64,000 nt of DNA, taken from assembly GCA_020848545.1 (NCBI GenBank), contig JADLHZ010000012.1, positions 248,001 through 312,000 of the forward strand, written 5' to 3'. A program made the position numbers and the translations under genes. Below the pieces are notes generated by a model. The model had not been told where the DNA came from. It made no database searches and was given only the letters and a program-made list of their open reading frames with translations. Source of the DNA: Deltaproteobacteria bacterium. Its GTDB lineage: Bacteria > Myxococcota > JADLHZ01. Every line of letters starts with the position of its first letter. Position 1 is the first letter of the stretch. Shown in pieces: positions 44,188 through 51,703 of the stretch.

Positions 44188-46437
44188 TTGCTCGGGGCCG
44201 AGGCGCAGAAGCTGTTCGACCACATGCCGGACGCCACGCTGCTCGTCGACAGGCAGGGGGTCATCCGCGGCGCCAATCCCGCGACGGAGCGCGTCTTTGG
44301 CTGCACGCCGAGCGCGCTCGTTGGGGAACGGCTCGATCGCCTCATTCCGGAGGGCGCGCGCTCGCATCATCAGTCCATGGTCGAGGGCTTCTTTGCCGCC
44401 GGACGCGCGCGCGCGATGGGTCCCGGCCTGGAGCTGTCCGCGCAGCGCCGCGACGGCTCGCTGTTTGCCGCAGAGATCGGGCTGAGCTTCATTGATTTAG
44501 GGGGGCAGCGGCATGCGATCTGCTCCGTGCGCGACGTTTCCGATCGCAAAGCCGCCGAGCGCGCCGTGCGCCTGAACGAGCAATGGCTCAGTGTGACCAT
44601 CGAGAGCATCGGCGACGCGGTGATCGCGACCGATCTCGAGGGACAGGTCGTGCGCATGAACCGGGTCGCAGAGATGCTCACGGGCTACTCGAACAAAGAA
44701 GCGAGGCAGACGCCGCTCGCGTCGGTGTTTCACATCGTCGACGAGCGCACCGGCGACAACGCCGAGGACGTCGTGCAGCGTGTGTTGAGAGAGGGAACCA
44801 TCGTCGCTCTCGCCAAGCATACGCAGCTCATCGCCAGGGACGGGACCCGCCGCGCGATCGCCGACTCGGCGGCGCCGATCCGCGATGCCGATGGTCGTGT
44901 GCACGGTGTCGTGCTCGTCTTTCGCGACGTCACAGACGAGCGCGCGCTCCGCCGGCTCGATGCGCACTGTCGCAGCCTCGTCGACCATGTGAGCGACGCC
45001 GTGATCGCATGCGACGCCGAGCTGCGCTGCACGGCCTGGAACAAAGCCGCCGAGCAGCTCTACGGCTTCACCTTCGCGGAGGTGCGCGGCAGCTCGCTCG
45101 ACGTGCTCGGCACCAAGGTGCGCGGCGACCTTCCCCAGAAAATCGAAGCGCAGCTCCGGGCGGGAGAACACGTGACGGCGGAGCTCGAGCAGACGTGCAA
45201 AGACGGCCGCAAAGTCCAGGTCGTCGCCACAGTCGTCATGCTCAACGACGAAGCCGGAAAGCCGAGCGGCTTCCTGGGCGTCGTGCGCGATCTGACGGCA
45301 TCGCGCGCCATCGAGCAGCGGCTCGTCTTGGCTGAGCGGCTCGCAGCGGTCGGGACGCTCGCAGCCGGCGTCGCCCACGAGATCAATAACCCGCTCGCGT
45401 TCGTCACGGCCAATCTTGGCTTCGTTCACCAGCACCTCGTGGAACATGAGACGCCCGAGACGAGCGACTTGGCGAGCGCGCTCGCGGACGCCATCGTCGG
45501 CGCCGACCGCATCGCCAAGATCGTGAAGGACATCCGCACCCTCGGCCGCACCGATGACGCTTCGGGATCTGTGGACGTCAACGCGGCGGTTCGGGCCGCC
45601 CTTAGCGTGACCCACAATCGGGTGCGGCACTGCGGGCGGGTGGAGGAGTGCCTGCAAGCCAAGCACCTCGTTCACGGAAACGAGCTGCGAATCGTTCAAG
45701 TGTTGACCAACCTCATCGTCAATTCCGCGCGAGCCCTGAACCAGGAGAAGGGCGCTGAAAACATCATTCGCGTCGGCACGCGGGACGACGATGGCGACGA
45801 AATGGTCGAGCTGTGCGTCGAGGACAACGGCGAAGGCATCGAAGAGCGTGATCTTGCCCGCGTCTTCGATCCCTTCTTTACGACGAAGCCGGTCGGCCAT
45901 GGCACGGGGCTCGGCCTCTCCATCTGCCACCGCCTGGTCTCAGCGATGGGTGGGACGATCCAGGTCGACAGCGAGCGAGGCATGGGCACGCGCGTGACGA
46001 TTCGGCTGCAACGCGGAGTCGCGAGCGCGGAGGTCGTCGATCGCCCGCCGGAGATCGTCCTGGCGCCGCGCCGCATGCTCGTCGTCGACGATGAAGACCT
46101 CATCCTCAAAGCGATCGCGCGCATGCTACCCGAGTGGCCCGTCGTGCTTTGTCGTGATGCGCCGCAGGCGATCGATCGGCTCGTCGCCGGAGAGGCCTTC
46201 GACTTCGTGCTTTGCGACGCGATGATGCCGGCGCTGTCGGGCGCGCAGCTCTACGCCAGACTGTGCGAGGTGCGACCCGACCTCGCGCGGAGCGTGGCCT
46301 TCATGACCGGCGGTGCGTTCGATCAGGGCGTGGCGGCCTTCTTGGCGGACAAGCGGGTTCTGCAAAAGCCTTTCACGGAGGACGAGCTGCGCGTGTTCAT
46401 CCGCGATTGTTTCAGCGCCGGCCCTCTGCCCGCTTGA
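44188..46437 (+). CDS. Soluble hybrid histidine kinase with PAS domains and C-terminal receiver
   Basis: The protein has 749 residues. It starts at a TTG at 44188 within the MLGAEAQKLFDHMP reading. Three PAS domains are seen (FDHMPDATLLVDRQGVIRG; TIESIGDAVIATDLEGQVVR; VSDAVIACDAELRCTAWNKA). The H-box is AAGVAHEINNPLAFV with His397. The ATPase domain has NLIVNSARAL, EDNGEGIEERDL and GTGLGLSI. The receiver domain (MLVVDDEDLILKAIARML) carries Asp677 in FVLCDAMMP. No membrane helix is seen, so the sensor is cytoplasmic. It follows the LuxR gene. Confidence 0.88.
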   Translation: MLGAEAQKLFDHMPDATLLVDRQGVIRGANPATERVFGCTPSALVGERLDRLIPEGARSHHQSMVEGFFAAGRARAMGPGLELSAQRRDGSLFAAEIGLSFIDLGGQRHAICSVRDVSDRKAAERAVRLNEQWLSVTIESIGDAVIATDLEGQVVRMNRVAEMLTGYSNKEARQTPLASVFHIVDERTGDNAEDVVQRVLREGTIVALAKHTQLIARDGTRRAIADSAAPIRDADGRVHGVVLVFRDVTDERALRRLDAHCRSLVDHVSDAVIACDAELRCTAWNKAAEQLYGFTFAEVRGSSLDVLGTKVRGDLPQKIEAQLRAGEHVTAELEQTCKDGRKVQVVATVVMLNDEAGKPSGFLGVVRDLTASRAIEQRLVLAERLAAVGTLAAGVAHEINNPLAFVTANLGFVHQHLVEHETPETSDLASALADAIVGADRIAKIVKDIRTLGRTDDASGSVDVNAAVRAALSVTHNRVRHCGRVEECLQAKHLVHGNELRIVQVLTNLIVNSARALNQEKGAENIIRVGTRDDDGDEMVELCVEDNGEGIEERDLARVFDPFFTTKPVGHGTGLGLSICHRLVSAMGGTIQVDSERGMGTRVTIRLQRGVASAEVVDRPPEIVLAPRRMLVVDDEDLILKAIARMLPEWPVVLCRDAPQAIDRLVAGEAFDFVLCDAMMPALSGAQLYARLCEVRPDLARSVAFMTGGAFDQGVAAFLADKRVLQKPFTEDELRVFIRDCFSAGPLPA

Positions 46438-46472
46438 GTGGGTGACGACGATTCTTCCTCCTAGCGCAATAA

Positions 46473-46488
46473 TGGATAATATGGTCTG
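46473..46488 (+). promoter_or_regulatory. TGGA-type palindromic motif, copy C, upstream of heme A synthase
   Basis: TGGATAATATGGTCTG lies 63 bp before ctaA and 35 bp after the kinase stop. It is one of five related 16-mers in the last 18 kb (others at 58161, 59838, 61855 and 62955). The half-sites are imperfect here. Confidence 0.4.
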
Positions 46489-46551
46489 TTATCGCGCGAG
46501 AAGGAGCGGTGCAGCGGCAAGGCGCCGAACGCATCGAGCTCGGGCGGCATT

Positions 46552-47625
46552 GTGCGAGAGTTTCTCACCAAAGACGGCGTCGGTGGCGTGAGTCGAGTTT
46601 CGGGAGTGTGGGCGGCCGTTGCGATGACCTTCGCGCTCGTCGTCCTCGGCGGCGTCGTGCGGCTCACGGGATCTGGCCTTTCGATCACGACTTGGGAGCC
46701 GCTCGCTGGCGTCATCCCACCATTCTCCGACACGCAGTGGGCGCACGTGTTCGCAGCGTACCGAGAGACGGCTGAGTACCGCGTGTACAACAGCCACCTC
46801 GCGATCGAGGACTTTCGTCGCCTGTATTGGCTCGAATACTCCCACCGCTTGCTCGCGCGTGCGGTCGCCCTCGTCATCTGCCTGACGGCCGCGACGACCG
46901 CGTTGACGAAGCCGCGCGACACATGGCTTGCGCGCAGGCTCGTCGCGGCCGTTGCGCTCGTCGGCGCCCAAGGCTTCGTTGGTTGGTACATGGTCGCCAG
47001 CGGCTTGGATCGGGCGCCGCACGTGAGCCACTACCGCCTCGCCCTGCACTTCGGCCTCGGGCTCGCGTTGCTCGGGCTGCTCGCTGACACGGCTTGGCGC
47101 GCACCAGCCCATCGGCGGCATTTGACGCGCTCGCTGCCGGTGCTGCTGACCTGCGCCATCGCGGCGTGGAGCGGCGCCTTGGTCGCGGGCTTGAAGGCCG
47201 GGCATGCGTTCGCCACCTTTCCGTTGATGGCCGGCGCTTGGCTGCCCGATCGGCTCTCGTCCATCGCGATCGGCGACTGGCTCAATCAACCGGCGAGCGT
47301 GCACTTTCAGCATCGCGCGCTGGCGTTTGCCGCCGGGATCTTCGTGGTCGCGCGCGCCTGGCGAAGCCGGGATCCGCTGCGCCGGGTGCTCGTCGCGTTG
47401 GTGTGGTTACAGATCGGTCTCGGCGGCTTGTTGGTCGTGACGCACGTGCCGGCCTGGCTTGCGTCTATGCACCAAGCGAACGCCTTGCTCGTCATAATCT
47501 GTGCTGCGCTGTCCTCTTCCGTCGTGCGCCGTCGTGCGCTAGTTGGAGGGGGTGAGTCATCTTTCGCAAACCGCAGAGTACGCGCTCCGGGCGATGAGTC
47601 AGCTTGCCTTGGCGGACCCAAATGA
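46552..47625 (+). CDS. ctaA: Heme A synthase (COX15/CtaA family)
   Basis: The protein has 357 residues in this reading. Heme A synthase oxidises heme O to heme A for aa3-type oxidases. Conserved parts are ALVVLGGVVRLTGSGLSITT, WEPLAGVIPPF, EYSHRLLARAVALVI, APHVSHYRLALHFGLGL and VHFQHRALAF with the final MHQANALLV histidine. Eight hydrophobic segments are present. The start is GTG at 46552. The last 35 residues (from about GGGESSFANRRV) are basic and soluble and run across a truncated Rrf2 gene in another frame, so the natural stop may have been lost. Confidence 0.88.
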   Translation: MREFLTKDGVGGVSRVSGVWAAVAMTFALVVLGGVVRLTGSGLSITTWEPLAGVIPPFSDTQWAHVFAAYRETAEYRVYNSHLAIEDFRRLYWLEYSHRLLARAVALVICLTAATTALTKPRDTWLARRLVAAVALVGAQGFVGWYMVASGLDRAPHVSHYRLALHFGLGLALLGLLADTAWRAPAHRRHLTRSLPVLLTCAIAAWSGALVAGLKAGHAFATFPLMAGAWLPDRLSSIAIGDWLNQPASVHFQHRALAFAAGIFVVARAWRSRDPLRRVLVALVWLQIGLGGLLVVTHVPAWLASMHQANALLVIICAALSSSVVRRRALVGGGESSFANRRVRAPGDESACLGGPK

Positions 47626-47662
47626 GCTCGTCCCGGCCGCAGAGCGGTCGCCCCGCAAATAG
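47552..47662 (+). pseudogene. Truncated Rrf2-family regulator (N-terminal 36 residues)
   Basis: A GTG at 47552 after a GGAGGG site reads VSHLSQTAEYALRAMSQLAL, then a stop at 47660-47662. This is the opening of Rrf2-type regulators (hxLSqtAeYALRAmxxLA), which are normally about 150 residues long. Only the first helix is present, so it looks like the front end of a gene lost by deletion. It overlaps the C-terminal coding of ctaA in a different frame. Confidence 0.65.
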
Positions 47663-47677
47663 CAGAGGGCCGGCGGT

Positions 47678-48118
47678 ATGATCTTGCTCTCCCTTCACGT
47701 GCTCGGCGCGACTGTGTGGACCGGCGGCCACATTGTCTTAGCGCTCGCGGTGCTCCCACGCGCGTTGCGTAAGAACGATGTTTCGATCATTCGCGATTTC
47801 GAGGCGGGCTACGAACGCGTCGGCATCCCCGCCCTGCTCGTCCAAGTGGCGACCGGGCTCCTGCTCGCGATACGCACGCTCGGCTCGCCGCTCGAGTGGT
47901 TGGCGCTCGCGGGATCGAGCTCAGTGGCACGCGCCGCCCTGATCAAGCTCGGCCTCCTCGTCGCAACCTTCGTGTTGGCCCTAGACGCGAGGCTACGGAT
48001 CATTCCCCGCCTCGACGCGCAGCGGCTGCCGTCGCTCGCGTGGCACATCGCGCTCATCACGGTCGTGGCCGTCGCATTCGTCGTCGTCGGCGTCAGCTTT
48101 CGCTACGGCGGCATTTAG
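47678..48118 (+). CDS. CopD-like small membrane protein
   Basis: The protein has 146 residues in four hydrophobic helices. The first carries LHVLGATVWTGGHIVLALAV with two histidines, and the last has LAWHIALITVVAVAFVVV. This is the CopD/DUF2269-like fold linked to copper or heme handling; the particular role is unknown. It lies after the Rrf2 fragment on the same strand and is convergent with the MarR gene 5 bp away. Confidence 0.75.
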   Translation: MILLSLHVLGATVWTGGHIVLALAVLPRALRKNDVSIIRDFEAGYERVGIPALLVQVATGLLLAIRTLGSPLEWLALAGSSSVARAALIKLGLLVATFVLALDARLRIIPRLDAQRLPSLAWHIALITVVAVAFVVVGVSFRYGGI

Positions 48119-48123
48119 CGGGG

Positions 48124-48669
48124 CTACGCGCGTTCGTGCTCGTAGCAAATCTTCAGACTGTCGGCCTTGCTCAAGCGCTCTTCGGTCAGACCGCAGCGAA
48201 ACCCGTCCGTTTCGCGACGGAAGTGCTGACAGGTGGCGCAAACTCCGAAGGAACGCCCGCCGTTTCGCTGCTGAAGCGCGAGCAGCAGCCCGCGAAGCTC
48301 GGCGGCGAGCCGCCGCTGCGTGGCCTTCGGCAGCGCCGCGACCACTGATTGCCAGCCGCGTCGCTCGAAACTCCTGCTTAGAATTCGACCAGCCTCCGTC
48401 AGAGACAGCCGCGTGACGCGCTTGTCTCCTTCGTCCATCGCTTTGTCGATGAGGTCGCGTTCCAGGAGCGAACGCAGGGTCTCGGAGACGGTGCCCTTGG
48501 TTGCGCCAAGGTAGGCGGTGAGCGCGGTCAACGTATTGCTGTAGCGATTGCTGCGAGCAAGATAGGCGAGCGTCGCATATTGCACGGGTGCGAGCCCTTG
48601 CTCGTGGTGGCGCGCGTCGCTCCGAACGAGAAGCGTCAGTCGTTCGATCAGATCGGCCGCGTCACTCAT
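48124..48669 (-). CDS. MarR-family regulator with C-terminal cysteine cluster
   Basis: The protein has 181 residues; start at 48669 (MSDAADLIERL). The MarR winged helix is in YATLAYLARSNRYSNTLTAL, GATKGTVSETLRSLLERDLI and DKRVTRLSLTEAGR. The C-terminal extension has Cys144, Cys147, Cys159 and Cys175 in C-x2-C-x11-C-x15-C, a likely metal or [Fe-S] site, which could make the DNA binding redox- or NO-responsive. It is divergent from the cytochrome P460 gene across an 81-bp gap containing an inverted repeat, so that gene is the likely target. Confidence 0.8.
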   Translation of the reverse strand: MSDAADLIERLTLLVRSDARHHEQGLAPVQYATLAYLARSNRYSNTLTALTAYLGATKGTVSETLRSLLERDLIDKAMDEGDKRVTRLSLTEAGRILSRSFERRGWQSVVAALPKATQRRLAAELRGLLLALQQRNGGRSFGVCATCQHFRRETDGFRCGLTEERLSKADSLKICYEHERA

Positions 48670-48718
48670 TGAAGGATTGTAGCGGTCGAGGCGAAGGTTG
48701 ACAACGGCCGCCGTCATA

Positions 48719-48737
48719 TGGTTTCGAATCAAAACCA
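48719..48737. promoter_or_regulatory. Candidate operator TGGTTT-N7-AAACCA
   Basis: A perfect inverted repeat with 6-bp arms lies between the MarR and cytochrome P460 genes, ending 3 bp before the GGAGG ribosome site of the latter. Position and size suit a MarR dimer that would repress P460 and possibly itself. Confidence 0.5.
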
Positions 48738-48750
48738 ATGGAGGCTCCGC

Positions 48751-49218
48751 ATGCTTTCACCGCTTGTCGCTCTCGCCGTCGTTTTCGCCGCCAACCCGCC
48801 CGCGCCGCCGCCCGTTTCCTACCCAGAGGGCTATCGTGCGTTTAGCCACGTCAAATCGCTGCTGCTCAAACCGAGCCATCCTCTCGCCAATCCGTTCGCA
48901 GGGCTCCATCATATTTACGCAAACGACAAAGCCGTTCGGGGACTGAAGAGCGGCAAGTACGAAGACGGCGCCATCTTTGCGTTCGATCTGCTCGAATACA
49001 AAGACGAAGAATCGTCGCTCGTCGAAGGCAAGCGCAAGCTCCTCGGCGTCATGGAGCGCAACGCGAAAAAGTATGCGGCGACTGGCGGCTGGGGGTTCGA
49101 GGGGTTTGCCGCGGATTCGAAGAGCGAGCGGCTCGTCAAGGACGGCGGCGCCGGCTGCTTCGGCTGCCACCAAGCACAGCAGGCCAAGAGCTTCGTCTTC
49201 ACTGAGTGGCGTCAGTAA
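48751..49218 (+). CDS. Cytochrome P460-family c-type heme protein
   Basis: The protein has 155 residues. A GGAGG site six bases before the ATG fixes the start. A signal peptide (MLSPLVALAVVFAANPP) exports it to the periplasm. The heme motif CFGCH is near the C-terminus (GGAGCFGCHQAQQAKSFVFT). The core YPEGYRAFSHVKSLL, HHIYANDKAVRGLKSGKYED and FAFDLLEYK is typical of P460 proteins, some of which oxidise hydroxylamine or NO. The crosslinking Lys of true P460 was not located, so it may be a cytochrome c'-beta-like member. Confidence 0.85.
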   Translation: MLSPLVALAVVFAANPPAPPPVSYPEGYRAFSHVKSLLLKPSHPLANPFAGLHHIYANDKAVRGLKSGKYEDGAIFAFDLLEYKDEESSLVEGKRKLLGVMERNAKKYAATGGWGFEGFAADSKSERLVKDGGAGCFGCHQAQQAKSFVFTEWRQ

Positions 49219-49245
49219 CGCAACAGAAGTGCCCCGCGTCGCTGC

Positions 49246-49749
49246 TCAGCTCAGAATGGCGCGCAGCGCGTCGATCGTCGTGAACACGCCGATGACGCGC
49301 TCATCATCGTCGACCACGAGCGCGGCGCCGAGCTTCTTGTCCGCCATCCGCCGCGCCACCTCGCCGACCGTGGCGTCGTAGCGCACCATGAATGGATCCC
49401 GGCTGGCCGCTTCCTCCACCGTCACTTGGGTCGGGTCGACGTCGCGAAATGTCTCGACCAGGTGAAGATCGCGCTCGGAGACGATGCCGAACACGGCGCC
49501 GCCGTCGAGCACCGGGAGATGGCGTATCTTGTGCTCGCGCATGATCGCATGCGCTTGGGCGAGCGATTGATCTTTGCCGATGGTCAGCGGCAGCAGGCTC
49601 ATCACCTCGCTGATGCGACGCTGCTTCAGCGCAACGTTCAGCGCAGGTGGTCGCTTCGCCGGCGCTCGCTTGACGCGTTTGCGCTTCGTCGCTCGTTTGG
49701 CGGTGATCGCTGCGGAGGAGGTCTTCTTCTTGCGATTCTCTTTCTTCAT
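49246..49749 (-). CDS. CBS-pair protein with Lys/Arg-rich N-terminus
   Basis: The protein has 167 residues from the ATG at 49749 (MKKENRKKKTSSA). The first 45 residues are basic (KRATKRKRVKRAPAKRPPA) and may bind nucleic acid or an acidic surface. Two CBS domains follow: SEVMSLLPLTIGKDQSLAQA with HLPVLDGGAVFGIVSERDL, and EAASRDPFMVRYDATVGEVA with ALVVDDDERVIGVFTTIDAL. The ligand is probably an adenine nucleotide. It is convergent with the P460 gene. Confidence 0.85.
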   Translation of the reverse strand: MKKENRKKKTSSAAITAKRATKRKRVKRAPAKRPPALNVALKQRRISEVMSLLPLTIGKDQSLAQAHAIMREHKIRHLPVLDGGAVFGIVSERDLHLVETFRDVDPTQVTVEEAASRDPFMVRYDATVGEVARRMADKKLGAALVVDDDERVIGVFTTIDALRAILS

Positions 49750-49956
49750 GCCGGCTGCAGAATCACAGAATCCTGCCGGCGACAACGCCGCGCGCGCCGC
49801 AAGACACCGCGGCGAGGTCCTGGCTGTCGCTGACCGGCGGTTCAGCGTGTTACCGGCACGTAGCAAGACCTGCGGGCGCGCGTCACCCGACGGTGCCAGC
49901 GCGCGCGTTTTTCGCTCCTGTTTTCATGCGGCACGAAGGTTGCGAGGTGCCGAGAC

Positions 49957-50397
49957 ATGAAGGCGAAACCCGTGATGACCCGCGAAGTGATCTACGTCGG
50001 CCCGCATCAGCCGCTGTCGATGGCGTATCGATCGATGGTGCTTTGGAAGGTGCGCCACATGCCAGTCGTCGAGCGCGGCAAGCTGGTCGGGATCCTCTCG
50101 GATCGCGATGTGCTGATCCATGCGACGCGTAAGACCGACGAGATCTTCGTGCCGGCGATGACCGTCGACGACGCGATGACCGCGTCGCCCATCACGCTAG
50201 CGCCGGACGGAACCGTGAGCCGCGCTGCAGAGCTGATGCTCGAGTACAAGATCGACGCGCTGCCGATCGTGTCCGGGGAGAAGCTCGTTGGCCTCGTCAC
50301 CTCGAGCGACTTGCTCGTGCTGCTCATCGGCAACAACGAGCGGGTAGATGAAGTGAAGCTGCCCTTCTCCTTCAAGCTGCGCGAAGCCGAAGCCTGA
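49957..50397 (+). CDS. CBS-pair protein (two CBS domains)
   Basis: The protein has 146 residues. CBS1 is KPVMTREVIYVGPHQPLSMA with HMPVVERGKLVGILSDRDVL; CBS2 is DAMTASPITLAPDGTVSRAA with ALPIVSGEKLVGLVTSSDLL. Stand-alone CBS pairs usually sense adenosine nucleotides and regulate a partner, which is not identified here. The 207 bp before it hold no gene. It forms a pair with the following CBS gene at a spacing of 46 bp. Confidence 0.87.
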   Translation: MKAKPVMTREVIYVGPHQPLSMAYRSMVLWKVRHMPVVERGKLVGILSDRDVLIHATRKTDEIFVPAMTVDDAMTASPITLAPDGTVSRAAELMLEYKIDALPIVSGEKLVGLVTSSDLLVLLIGNNERVDEVKLPFSFKLREAEA

Positions 50398-50443
50398 GCC
50401 ACCTGTCCAAGCCAACCGTCCGCGTCAACGAGGAGCGCCCCAG

Positions 50444-50854
50444 ATGAGCAAGCACATTCCGCCGATAGAGAAGTACATGAGCACGTCGCCGGTCACCGTC
50501 GAGCCGAGCACGACGCTGCCGCGCGCGAAGCAACTGCTGCAAGAGCACGGCATCCGCCACCTGCCGGTGGTCGAACGAGACGTGCTGGTCGGGCTCGTGA
50601 GCGCCTCGGATCTGCGCGCCATCGAAGGCTTGGCTGGCGTGAAGCCGGAAGACGTCCGGATCAAGGACGTGATGCGCGAGAAGCCGTTCACGTGCCGCCC
50701 GGACTCGCCGCTCGACGCCACCGTCAACGAGATGGTGAGCCACAAATGGGGCAGCGCCGTCGTGCTGCACAACCAGCGGGTCGTCGGCATCTTCACGTCC
50801 ATCGACGCAATGCGGGCGTTGGTTGAGCTCGCCCAAACCCGCCTCGTGAAGTAG
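50444..50854 (+). CDS. CBS-pair protein (two CBS domains), second of a tandem pair
   Basis: The protein has 136 residues. CBS1 is EKYMSTSPVTVEPSTTLPRA with HLPVVERDVLVGLVSASDLR; CBS2 is DVMREKPFTCRPDSPLDATV with AVVLHNQRVVGIFTSIDAMR. A GAGGAGC element lies before the ATG. It is similar in size and layout to the gene before it, suggesting a duplication. The next gene, a lipoprotein, begins 5 bp after its stop. Confidence 0.87.
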   Translation: MSKHIPPIEKYMSTSPVTVEPSTTLPRAKQLLQEHGIRHLPVVERDVLVGLVSASDLRAIEGLAGVKPEDVRIKDVMREKPFTCRPDSPLDATVNEMVSHKWGSAVVLHNQRVVGIFTSIDAMRALVELAQTRLVK

Positions 50855-50859
50855 ATCCC

Positions 50860-51648
50860 ATGCTGCAACTCCACCTACGATTCCTATCGCCGTTGCTCTT
50901 GCTCTCGCTCTCGGCGTGCAACGACGAGACGCCTCTGCGCGGCTCTCTGCGCAACTGCGTGGACGACGCAGGATGCCCGATCGGCGAGATCTGCGCGACC
51001 GAGTTCGGCCGGTGCGTGGTCGTCGATCCGAACGATCTGGGACCGCGCCCGGCGACGTCGAGCGATCTGGTCGAGCGCTTGGGCCCGATCGTCTTCAGCG
51101 TGCCGAGCGAGGGCGTCACGAGCGGCGAGTCTGGTCTCGTGTCGGTGAAGCTGACGGTGCTCAATAAGCACGCGCTCACGCTGTCGCAAGTCATGCGCAG
51201 CGGCACCGTGCGCGCGAAAGTCAAGGACGACACTATTCACCTGTGGAACCTGCGTCTCGGCTCCGACGGAGGCGGCGTGACGCTGGTGGATGCCACGAGC
51301 GGCGAAGTGCGCGCCTACGTCGTCGACCTCACCGTCTCGTCGGAGAGCGAGCTGTCGGGACCGCTCATCCCCGATGACTATCCGAAGTCCCATTTCTCAC
51401 TGCCCGGCAAGATCTTGGTGTCAGCGCAGGCGGGCGGCTCGCTCGACGATCTGCATCCGATCTCGTTCACCTTCCCTGAAGCGAAGATCGACGGTGAGTT
51501 CGACGTCGATGGCAACCTCCTCGTCGCCTCGATCGCGCTTTCCGATCAACTCTTGGTCGAAGGCGCCGAGGGCCTCTTCCGCATCGATGAGATCGCCATC
51601 CGCGCGCACTTTCACGGCGCCCGCGTGCCCGACGGCTGGGCACGCTGA
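50860..51648 (+). CDS. Hypothetical lipoprotein with small Cys motif
   Basis: The protein has 262 residues. The signal MLQLHLRFLSPLLLLSLSAC gives Cys20 as the acylated residue. A Cys-rich segment (NCVDDAGCPIGEICATEFGR then C) follows, of the type found at the start of many myxobacterial lipoproteins. The rest is beta-rich (LVSVKLTVLNKHALTLSQVM, GKILVSAQAGGSLDDLHPIS), ending at IRAHFHGARVPDGWAR. The family is unknown. Its close spacing (5 bp) after the CBS gene suggests shared transcription. Confidence 0.75.
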   Translation: MLQLHLRFLSPLLLLSLSACNDETPLRGSLRNCVDDAGCPIGEICATEFGRCVVVDPNDLGPRPATSSDLVERLGPIVFSVPSEGVTSGESGLVSVKLTVLNKHALTLSQVMRSGTVRAKVKDDTIHLWNLRLGSDGGGVTLVDATSGEVRAYVVDLTVSSESELSGPLIPDDYPKSHFSLPGKILVSAQAGGSLDDLHPISFTFPEAKIDGEFDVDGNLLVASIALSDQLLVEGAEGLFRIDEIAIRAHFHGARVPDGWAR

Positions 51649-51703
51649 CTCGCGCCTCGGACGCCATCGGAAAGCATCGCCGCACGCTCGAGGCGCAGCA
51701 GAC

